Shown in pieces: positions 44,101 through 56,100 of a stretch of DNA of 64,000 bases. Under the pieces are notes generated by a model. It saw nothing but the letters and a program-made list of their open reading frames with translations. It searched no databases and was not told where the DNA came from. Position numbers and translations under genes: made by a program. Source of the DNA: Brachionus plicatilis (lineage: Eukaryota > Rotifera > Eurotatoria > Ploima > Brachionidae); assembly GCA_010279815.1 (NCBI GenBank), contig QEOQ01000123.1, positions 91,736 to 155,735 of the forward strand. The letters run 5' to 3'. How positions within the stretch are numbered: position 1 is the first letter of the stretch; each line of letters begins with the position of its first letter.

Positions 44101-47100
44101 AAAAATTCGCAATTACTTAAAAAGGAGTTTTAGATAAACTTAAATGTAAAAACCAAGGATAATTTTTTTTAAAATCCCTTTTAATTAATTGCGAATTTAT
44201 TGTTACTTTTCTTGAATGAAAGTTTTTTTAAAGTTTTTTTATTTTGAGATTTTTATATTTTCTCTCAAAAATGTAAAAATATACAATAAATAACATTTTA
44301 CCAGATTTTTCTCAATTTTCGTGTTTTTTTTTAAATTTAAAGTAAAAATTAGAAAAAAAAATTGTTTTTTTACGTGATATTATGAAAATTTTTATTTTTA
44401 TTTATTAAATTTTGGTAAAAAAAAAGTAAAAAATTAATTAATTTTTTTGATAAAAACTTAATTCAGATAGACACAAATTTAATTTATTTAGATAGCACTT
44501 TTATCATATTAATTCTATCGAAATTTATCAAAAATTAATTAGATAATACTTTAATTCATTTAGATAAAAAGTTAAATCATTTCTTTTTTCTATTTGCTGT
44601 AAAAAAATATTTTTGATGATTAAATTTAATTTTGGTGTAAAAAACTTTATATTATTATTATTATTATTATTCATTTCAGTGAACGCCTTTAAGGCGATGT
44701 TAACGTTAAAAAAGAATAAATGAGATAAACAGTTTTAAAGAGATTAAAGACAAATATTTTGATGATAAATTTGAGTAAAAATTTGATGCCAAATTTTGAT
44801 TTATTTGACGATTAAAATATTTATTCTAAAAAAAAATTAATTTTTTTAACTTCTAAAAAAATTTCCTTGAAAAAAAAACACTATTAAAATAATACAAAAT
44901 GCTCTTAATTTAACCAAAAAAATCAGAAAAAATTTTTAATTTTTTTTCTTTGGAACTTTCTTTTTCTTTCACCAAATTGACGTGGTTGTCATCGATCAAA
45001 AATTTTACTTCAAAAAAATAATTATTACTTAACTTAGATGACTGTGGTGATATGAGCGATGAAAAGAACCAAACATGCATAGCCTATCCATTTCGATGCA
45101 CATTCGAAACCAGCTTTTGTGAATGGAGTCCAAGTTCGAGCAACAATTACAACTGGAAGCGCACAACTGGCTTCAACTGGCCATCACGACTAGCTCCCCA
45201 GCGTGACCACACAACCAACACTGCGTCTGGCTCTTACATATACGTCAACACCACTGGCCGCGAGCCTGCCTCTGCATCTCTCCTATTCGGTCCAGTAATC
45301 AGCACTGACAGTACCAGCTGCCGCATGAGATTTTTTTACTACATGAGCGGCAAATCGGCCGCAAAGCTAAGCATCAAATCTCGCAGCCACATTGGGGGCT
45401 CCTTTTCATTCCAATGGTCTCGCACCAGCACAACTGTTGACTATTGGGAAAGAGCTGAGGCCTACTTGTACTCAAGTAGCTTCTATTCCAAAAACTATCA
45501 GGTTGTGATCGAGGCAGAAGTGGCGAGCGTTGGTGCAGACCAAGACGGCGTGATCGCCATTGATGATGTTTCATTTTCAAAAGAATGCATTGCTTCCTCT
45601 GATCCCATGCAGGTTACATACACCACTGCCAGACCGCCGCTGTGTGGATACAATGGCTTTAGATGCTCAAGTGGAAAATGCATCAACAAAACTCAACTGT
45701 GTGATTTTATTAAAGATTGTTCAAATGGTGAAGACGAAGTCAATTGTGGTAAATGCTCCTTTGAAAAAGACAACTGCGGGTGGTATGACAACAGCTTTGG
45801 CGGACACATATTTAACAGAACAACTGCTGGCAGTGCCCAAATATCTAAAGACGTGTCCTTGGGCTCAGTTAACGGATCCCTAATGAACTATGAAGCATCG
45901 GAAGGAGCATTTTCAGGTCTGAGCAGACTGTACTCGCCTGTCTTGGGCCGCACAAGCTCCTTCTGCGAGTTTGAATTCTTCTACATTAAAAAAGACGTTG
46001 ACCTTGAGCCCATTCCAAATGAATTCTCGCTATTTTTGGTTGATTCTGTGGACAGAAAGGAAAGGCTGTGGCGAACCAAAGAGAACTCGGCCAATAATGA
46101 CTGGACCAGAGTGAGAGTGGGTCTTCACTCGCGCGAGCCCGGCTTCAAGCTCTATTTTGAATCTTCCTATGTGAACCAAGTGTCTGAACAAAAACCCATT
46201 CTGGCCGTGGACGAGACCAACTTTATAAACTGCCAGACACAGTTTAATGTGTCTTGTTTTACCAGCAATATGTTTAGATGCAATGGATCGTATTCCTATT
46301 GCATTCCGAACAGTCTGCTGTGTGATTTTAACAGTGATTGTGTTGACAAAAGTGATGAGCAGTCAAAGTTGTGTGCCAATTATACAAGATGTGATTTTGA
46401 GAGCGAACAGGACTCGCTGTGTCAATGGACAAGTGACAATGATGCGGATTTGAAATGGAAGAGGGCAGTAGGCAGACAATTTTTGTCCTCTGGCCTAAAC
46501 TACCCGACTTATGATCACACTACATTGGAGTCTGACGGTCATTACTATCACAACGACTATACTGGCAAGGCGAATAAGGTTTCGCGCTTGAGTAGTCCCG
46601 TTTTGTATCCTGTGAGTGCCAATTGTTCACTAAGACTTTGGTACTTTATGCTTGGTAAGAAAACAAAAAGGCAAAAATGAAACCAGTTAAATTTATTTTA
46701 TTTAGATGAAGATGCAAGCTTGCCCGTTCTCAGGGTTCACATGAGAAAAGTAATAGGTGCACCTTTGATTCTTTTGTGGGAAAAAAATAACTTGAACGGT
46801 AAGTATTTTTATGTATGAAATTTTGTGGGATGATCGAAATGAGGGGTGGTGGGGGTCATAATCAAAAAAAAATAAAAGGGCTAATTATATTAAACAAGAT
46901 TTTGAAGTTTTAAAAGGACTGATGTTGGGATTATTTTTATTAGTGTTGGCAGACGGCAAATTTTGGCCGGCCACCTGTCCGGCCATTAAAATACGACCGG
47001 TCTAAAATACGGCCAGATTAAAAATTTTTTTTAATAAATTTTTTTAAGTTTAAAAAAAAATGAAGTGTTTTTTTTTCCTATTTTTTTAAGATGTATTTTT

Positions 47101-50100
47101 TTTATTAAAGCATTTTGTATAAAATAAATTTTTTAAATATTTGCATGTTTATAAAATTAATTTATTTTTTAAAAACGAGATAGCTCAGTTGGTTAAGTAC
47201 TCGTAAAAAAATCAAAATTTTTTGGCATAAAAAGGGTAGAGTTGTAATCCACATCAAGTTGATAATTACGAATTCAGCTTCAATAAAATAAGATTGAAAT
47301 GAAAGGCAATTAATAATGATAATTACAATTTGATTTATTCTCAAGATATGATTAATATTTAATGCGAAAAATTTATGACTCAATTATTAGCAACTCCGAA
47401 ACCAGCTGATGTTCAGAGAGGACTACGATCAGAACTAAAAAGTATTAAACTAACGTCAAATTATGAGGACAGCATAATGAAATCAAAGACTCATCTATTT
47501 TACACCATGGACAAAATAGATGAGTCCAATTAGCATAGTTCCTTTAAGAAGCCTTAGGCCAAATATAAAGTATGGACTCTCCAAACTCTTTGTTCCAAGG
47601 CTTCTAAAAAGAATCAGACTATATAGGCATCTTGAAGGTTAGGATCAAAAAAGATCAGAAATTATTTTTTTTTATACCGTTTGAATGGTATATTGCGCAG
47701 TTAAATTAAATACTTTCCTGCAAAATTGCAGAATTTTTGCAGAGCCTTATCTAATAATAAGAATGCTTTTTGCATTAGTTAGCATTTTACAGAGAGATTT
47801 AATCAAAATTCAAACTATAAAAATAATAATTTTTGATCTGATTTTTTTGATCCTAAACTTCACGATGCCAATTTTTAAACACATCTTTTTTATCTATCTC
47901 GAACAGCTTACAATATATTTTTAGTGTAGTAAAAAAAAAATTAATCAAAAAGGGATTAATAAATTTTAATAACAAAATAAATAATTAATTTCGAATATAT
48001 CTCAGTAGGAAATAATTTTTTCTAAAAAGACTAATTAAACTTCTTGGGTCTAGTCCAAAATGTGAACATTTGTTCACATAATCTCTGGTCACATATTTTG
48101 GTGACCAAAATAGATAAATAAAAGAATAAAAAAATTTTTCGAGTCCAGTTTTTATTTTTTGTGAACATTAATTTTAGAATAAAAGTTTAATTTTAAATGC
48201 AAATAAAAAAAAATAAACTCCAATTCCTTTTTTTATTAGTTTTTATTTTTTTTGCCATATGCAACTTTACACCCTTGATTTTTTTCATTAATTCTCCACA
48301 TAAATCACACAGTGCAGGGTTTGCATGTTTGCTGAGTGCTGTTTTTACTTCATTCAAAGTTTCTTGAGAAGTAGTAATTTCAGTCATTGCTTTTTCACGA
48401 TAATGTATTGCTTTTTCTCCTGCGTTTAGATTTAAACTTTTTTAAATTATTTAATTTTTATTTTTTTAATCTAAAATTTGGTGAACATTTTATTTTATGT
48501 GACCAGCTTATAGTCACCAAATATGTGACCAGAGAAAAATGTTCACATTTTGGACTTGATACTCATGGTCACATATTTTTGTGAACAATTGTTCACATTT
48601 TCCACTAGACCCAACTTCTTGACTTGATAATTTCAAGGTAACATTAGGTAACATCATGTATCCTGTCGACATGTCTTTTGATAAGTATTCCAGAATACTT
48701 ATGTATTCTTTCCGAAAAAGAAGAGTTAATTTTTTAAAATATGTATGTTACGGTGTTAAAATAACCGTTTCAACTATTTAAATTAACCTTATCAATTTTC
48801 ACAACTTATCTAGATTTTATTTTTATGAATCATTTTACATATGTCATAAATCTTTATGACCGATTTAATTCACAACTTATCTTTATTTAGATTCTTTATG
48901 ATTAATTACCTTTTTAAGTTACAACTACTGAATATAAATAGAAGTTGTAATTCTTAAAAAGGGGGAGCTTTTTAACTTTATATTTTTCCTATTTACTTTA
49001 AATTAATAATAAACGTTTATTTAACACGATTTTGTTCTTTGTCTTCTCTCTATCTCTTCTGAAGTTAATCGAAGGTATTCAGGCCAAATTCCCTAGACTT
49101 ACATGTATTTGAGCATACATCAGAATACTTATTTTTGGAAAAATTTTAAAATATTTTTGTCGAAAATACTTGCCATGAATTCGGAATACTTCTGATCTAT
49201 TCGAGCTTATTAATTCAAGAAAAAAAAAATTTATGTGTGTGAAAATACCATATCATTTTCAAGCCACATTATTAAATTCAATAATAAAAATATTACTATT
49301 TGGAAGTTAATTTAAAGGTTTTTAAAAATAGAAATAAAAATTTAAATCATCAATTTTTATTAATTAAAAGAAATATTTTTTACTAAATTTATCAAATTAC
49401 ATTTATAAAAAAAATCAAAATACAATTTTTGGACTTGAAATGGAAAGAGAAAAAACCTATTCTTTTTTATTTATTAAATCTAAATTTGTAGCTACGGTTA
49501 GATAAATCAATATTTGACAATTCGGCGAAACCATAAGTATTCAGATGTATTCTCAAATACATATTTTAAAAAGTTAACTATTATTAATAAAATTAATAAT
49601 ATAACTAATAAATTGATAAAATTAATAAAAAATTTTATTTTTATTTTAAGCTCTTGAATGGATTTTGGCTGATATACCTTTGAAATCTGATGAAAATTTC
49701 CAAGTAAATAATTAAATAAAAAAAAGTTGCTCTTAATTAAATTTGATTAAAAATTCAAGGTGGTGATCGAAACTGTAAATGGAAACGCTCAAATTGTAAC
49801 TTTTATTAAATTAATAAACACCAAGGTAAGAAAATATTAAGGCTATCGATGATTTGTCGTTCACTCCGTCATGCAAAATTAATGCAATTGACGAATTACC
49901 AAGCTATGTGTTTACCACGCCAAAACCTGATGCCACTTGTCCATCTCCTAACCAAATAAGATGTCAAACCAGCAATGAATGCATTTACATTGAGGATCTG
50001 TGCAATTTCAGATACGACTGCAATGACAAATCAGATGAAATCTCTTGTCCCTGGGCATGCAACTTTGATGGTACTAAATTTTCTTTGAAAATTTTTTTAA

Positions 50101-53100
50101 ATAAATTTCACTTTAAGCTAATGATAATTTATGTTCATGGACTAATGTTCCCAAAGATTCCGACCAACTTTTGACCATTAAATGGGACGTTGGTACCAGT
50201 TCACAGTTTAAAAATACTGGACCTCAATTTGGTAAGTACATTTTATCATCAAATCTCTTTTTAGTACAAAGGCCTTTTAGGGAATAATAGTCTAAGATTA
50301 GTGTTGGTTATTGACAAATTTGATAAATCGACTAATTTTTTAAATTGATCTAAAATTTAAGATTTAAAGCAAAATAAAAAATAAAAAATATCATAAATTG
50401 AATAAACCTTTTTTATTAAAAAATAATATTTTTTGCTTTCCTAACTTTTAATTTCGAGATAAATTAGAAGTATTAAAATCATCTAGAAAAAATTATTCGA
50501 TTTAATAATCGACTAGAAAAAATTAATGGGCCTACCTAGTCCCCACAAACAAAAAACTGTCACCCACAAATCAAAAACTTTTCGCCATAAAGAAAAAAAA
50601 TTCAGCACAAAAATAACTGAGACAAAAACTGCTTTTCACAAATAAAAAAACTTATAAGCACAAATTGTTTTTTATCTAATTATTTAAAATTTCACGAAGT
50701 TAGCGAGTTATCGATGTCAAGGTTGAATAGTGAGAGAGAATAGATAATTGATTGATTACCAATTATCAATTAAGTATTAATATATATTGAATTTTTAAAT
50801 AGCTTAAATTTATCAGGAATGCCACCTCATAAATTAGTCTTTAAAAAAGGCCAACCTATTATTTTACTTAGAAATGTCTCAGTTTCGGATGGATTGTGTA
50901 ACGGTACCAGGCTTATTTGTAGAAATTTTTACAGTAAAATAATTGAATGTCAAATAGCTGTTGGATCTAATGCTAAAAAAATAGTTTACATACCGAGAAT
51001 GCCATTGATTCCAACTGATGCAAGTTTACCTTTCGAATTAAAAAGGCTTCAATTTCCTTTACGACCAGCGTTTGCAATGAGTATAAATAAATCTCAAGGA
51101 CAAACTTTAGAACACGTAGGGGTTTACTTAAACGAACCTGTTTTTACTCATGGGCAATTATATGTAGCCTTTTCAAGAGTGACAAATAAAAAAATCTCAA
51201 GATTTGCATGAATCATCCAAATAACTTAACAAAAAACATAGTTTATACTGACATTTTTCAATAAATTTTTTAGCGTGTTCTGCAATTTTTTTCTTAATTT
51301 TATTTAAATTCCCCCGGCAGCGAAGCAACGCGTATCTACTAGTATCTATTAAAACTGCCACTAAAATATTTTAGATGATAAAATGTCTATGATTTTACGT
51401 AATAAAAAAAAAAATTCCGAATTTTTGGAGATTGGAAATCCAAAAAAATAAAACGAAAATGAAAAAAAAAGACAATTCATTGAATGATGGAGGGCCAATA
51501 TTATATGAGAATCCTACGAGTTTGTTAATAAACCTAAAAAAGGTTGTCCAAAATTAGCTGGAAATTTGATTCTTTAAAATAGATTTCAATTAATTATTTT
51601 GTCAATTTAATATTTGATTATTTTTAAATACAATTTTATAAACACTATTTGAAAAAATTATTTAACAGATTTATTAAATTTTTTTTCCACCACAAAAAAA
51701 TTATGTTAAACAGTTATTTGGTTAAATATGTAAAAATTCTTTTTTTTTTTTTGAATTCGGCACAAAAAAATTGTGATTTGTAGTGATTTGGGTTAAAAAG
51801 TTTTTGGTTTGTGGTGAAAAGTTTTGAATTTTGTTGGGAACAGTTTATTAATTATGGGGAACCATTTATTCCAAAATTAGTCGATTATTGATAATCTATT
51901 GCCAACACTATCTAAGATGCATTTAATAAAAAAAAAGAAATTAGAAGATTTTAATAAGGATAATTATTTATGATGTCCTCGAAAATTTTTTAAACATTAA
52001 TTTAGATCTCATTATTAATCAAACTATCAAAATCAAAAAATTAATAAAGGCCTATTTTTAATTTTTTTAAAGGCAAATAAAAACCCTAAAATTTAAGAAA
52101 ACGATAAGAATTTATCTAAATCTTATTTTCAACATTTTTTAAAATATTTGACCTTTTGAGGCTATATCTTCTTAATAATAAAAATAATAATAAAAGGCTA
52201 TTAAAGGTTTTGTCCTGTAGATCAAGTTACTAGGGTCCCACTATGGGGACTAGATAAAAATAAATTGATTTAAATTAATCTGTTCATTTTAGCTATTTTA
52301 AGAAATAAATCGATCAAAATAGCTAGATTAAAATAACCAGTACAGGGGATAAAATCAAATTTAAGTAGCTATAAGTAGCTATTTTTTCTTGTAAATAAAA
52401 AAAACAATTAAATAATAAATTTTATTTCGTAGCTAACACATTCTATCAATTAATTTGTCAATTAAAAAAAGCTAAATATTTAATACTTTAATAATAAAAT
52501 AATATTGGCGAAAAATTTTGTTGTAAATTTTGTTAAAAATCAACCGTCCGTCTTGCACCGGTCTTATATTTATTTGGATCAAAAAAAAATTATATAAAAT
52601 ATAAAATTGACTTGTACATTTATTATTTTATTTGATATGTGTTTATATATGTAGAACAGTTTTAAACTCTTTATGTAATACTAGTTCACCATCAGAAAGA
52701 CTTTTTTCATCAACAGGCTATCAAGTTTGGGATAGAAGAAATAAAATTTCATCAAAAGTATAATGTTTATTTATTAAAATTTTAAAAAAAAATTTGTGTT
52801 AAATATAATTATAAACAAACATTATTTCTTAATTCTCTAAATTATAATACAATACATTTTATATCTAAATCTCTGATTGTTTCTAAACAGACCGGTCTTA
52901 TAGGCAGTCCCAATGAATAGGACCGGTCATTTGCAAGCGGACGGTCTTGGACCGGTCTTTCCAGGACCGCCACCAAACACTAATTTTTATAAATAAAAAA
53001 AAGGAGAAAAATGTCTTATTAACAGATTTGTTTAAAAGTACTGAATTAAAGTCAAAGTCAATAAAAATAGTCCAAGTCCGAAATTTTATTTGATATAATT

Positions 53101-56100
53101 TTTTTATAGTCCAACTCCAGACTTTTTAAAAGTAAAGTCCAAGTCAAAGACTTCAAATTATTATTTTAAAGTCCAGACTTGGACTTGACTTTAGGCTTAT
53201 GACTTTTAAACAAATATGCTATTTTACACATGGATAGACAATGAGATTTAACTATTAAAAAATCGTTATCCTTTTTGTACTTTTTCTAAGATTTAATTTA
53301 TTTGGCCCTGTTCCTTTTTGTACTTTATCGGTATTTACATAATTATATATAAAATTAAACGGGGTCGGCGGCGTTAAGGGATTCGGGTAAATTAAAGATA
53401 AGAGAAATACTAGTTCAAATTAATATTAATATTTAAACTATTAATTAATTAAAATCTTTATTTTAATTATGAAAAAGTTAAAAAAGTACAGAAAGTACAA
53501 AAGGAACAGGGCCAAATTAATTTAAATATTAGAAAAAGTACAAAAAGTAAAGAAGTATTTATACTCAGACTTGTTTAAAAGTCACAGTTTTAAGTCTAAG
53601 TCACAAAAATTTAAGTCAAAGTTAAGACTTTGACTTAAAAAAAAAATTTATTAAATCATTGACTTGACTTGACTTAAGACTTGTGACTTAAAAACAAGTC
53701 TGTTTATACTTGTAACCAGTTTATAATAAACAAAGTTTAATCTTTTAAAAACTTTATTTTAAGATATTGAACGTTCTGAAGTTCTAAGAATGGAATTCTT
53801 ATTTATACCTATATGCTCGTGTCAAGAACACGAGCTTATCACTAGAACGCCCGGGGGTTTTAGTGATAACCCCTTTTTGATTTTAAAATGTCAATAAAAA
53901 TTTTTCTAAGAGGAGTTTTGTCAAAATTTTTTTTCCCTAATTGAAAATGTTAATTTAATTATTATTTTTTTTTGAAAATTAAAAATTATAATAATTTAAT
54001 GTCAAAAAAAAAATATACATAAACGCCCGGAGGGGGTTATTTAAACCCCCTTAAAAATTTTACCTTTTCTATCGCTTAAAATTAATAAATTCTGAGCATA
54101 AAATAATAAAAACTTAAAAAACTATAAAATCCCAAAAAGGACTTCAGCTTTACGTGCTTTGGAACAGCTAACCAAAACAAATGATGCAGATTCAGATGCT
54201 TCAGGAGACTCTGATTATGAAAATGAAGACTTTGATTCGGAAGTACAAACGATGAATGCGATGACTCCTAGGACACCGACTGTTAGAAAAAGACTTGCAT
54301 CAATTGACATGAATTTAGCAAAATCAACACCACCGAAAAAAACGTGTTCAAATGATGATAAATAAAAGTGTCAGATTAGGTCATGTAATCAAAATAAAAC
54401 TAATGTTACATGTTTTTCTTGTAAAAAATATTGCTGTGGTCCATGTAGTAATGAACAAAAAACAACAGTTTTATGTCAAAAGTGTTTTGAAAAGGGAAAG
54501 AGATTTTAGACTCAAACATTTATATATTTTCATGATTTTTTTTTAAATAATTACTATTAATAATTAATTAATTAATTACTATATACGAATGAAGAAGTCA
54601 GTAATAATTTTTTTTCAATAATTTAATACATAAATAAAGCATAATTAGCTTAAATAAAACTTATTTTCCGCAAATATGCTTAATTTTTTGCTTGTTATCC
54701 ATTAAATTTAAAAGGGGTTTTTTAGACCCCTGCCGGGCGTTAACGGTATAAAAAAAATTGGGCTTTCTAGTGTTATAATTGAGTCAAGATGTGAGCTTAA
54801 TGCTTAATGTATATGTCAGCATTTCGAAGCGTCTAACTTCTGAGATACGTGACAAGTATAATTCTTACTTATCTTTGTGCATCTAAAAATAAGCTGATGA
54901 ATAAGTGATTATTCAGGATAACATATCCCCCCGTTTAAGATTGCATTGTCCTCGATGAACTCAATTTTTAGAACTTCAGTTTGACAAAAAAAATATAATT
55001 GAAAATTAATTAATTGAATAAATAAAATGATTATAAAAAAAAATGATTGTTAATTGCTTCTTTATAAAATTAATCTTTGATTTATTTCGAACATCTTATC
55101 GTGTATACTATCTCCATTTGCTTCTTGTTCTCTTATTAGTTTTCTTAGTTGTTTGTATCCATCATTTTTCTTGATAAAAGCTTCTGCATCGTTACAATGA
55201 AAATATTAAAGAGTATGTTACCCTGAATAAGTTTCCTTTAATATTTTCATTGTCTGGCAACTTGAAGTTCATGATCATGATGTTGTTCATGATCTAATAA
55301 TGTTTGGTCATTTATTATTTAAAATTGAATAAAAAATACCTTTTTTTTTCAATCAAAAACCAAAAATTTTGATATTGAAATTTACATTTGATCATGAACT
55401 TCAATTTGCCTCATTGTCTTTATCTCATTTTACAATTAAGTTATAAAAGGTATAGAAAGTACAAAAAGGAACAGGGCCAAATAAATTAAATATTAGATAA
55501 AGTACAAAAATTACAGAAAGTTTTCTTACTTTTAAATATTCTCATTTTAAAATTAAGTAAAAATTTCGCATTGTCATATGCATAAAAATGACTCAGATTA
55601 TTTAACCTACAAAATTTTGATTTAATTTAAAAAAAATCATTTTTAACTAAAAAAAAAAAAGCTCATTTTTTATTAATTTCAAGATCATTCAACACTTTCA
55701 GCCGATGGTTCATTTTTATATTTTGAGTAAAAAAAATTAAAAAAAAATCTCTTTATTTTTTCTCTATCTATTTAATCCAAGTCCTGTTGGTGAACTACCC
55801 GGCCACAAAGCCAGACTAATCAGCCCTGTGTACAATCAAGCAGGTCTTCTATGCTCAATGGAGTTCTGGTACCAATTATCTGGAGATTCAACCAGCATCC
55901 TAAATGTCTACATCATGTCAGGTCTCACCGAGACTCGGATAGCACGACTTCAATCTTCCAAGACCCTCCAATGGACTGAATACAAAGTCACTCTTCCTTC
56001 ATGTTTGCAGCAATTTCAAGTGGTACTTGAAGGCCTACGCGGCTCTACCAACACCAGCTTCATTTTTGTCGATGACATCCGCTTGAACAACTGCCAATAC

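Noticed and set aside
49760..49850. Splice donor AAG|GTAAGA at 49825 with the acceptor at 49841
   Set aside because: It would make a 16-nt intron. The donor ATT|GTAACT at 49796 gives a 46-nt intron and the expected MAM ending (QIAIDDLSF).
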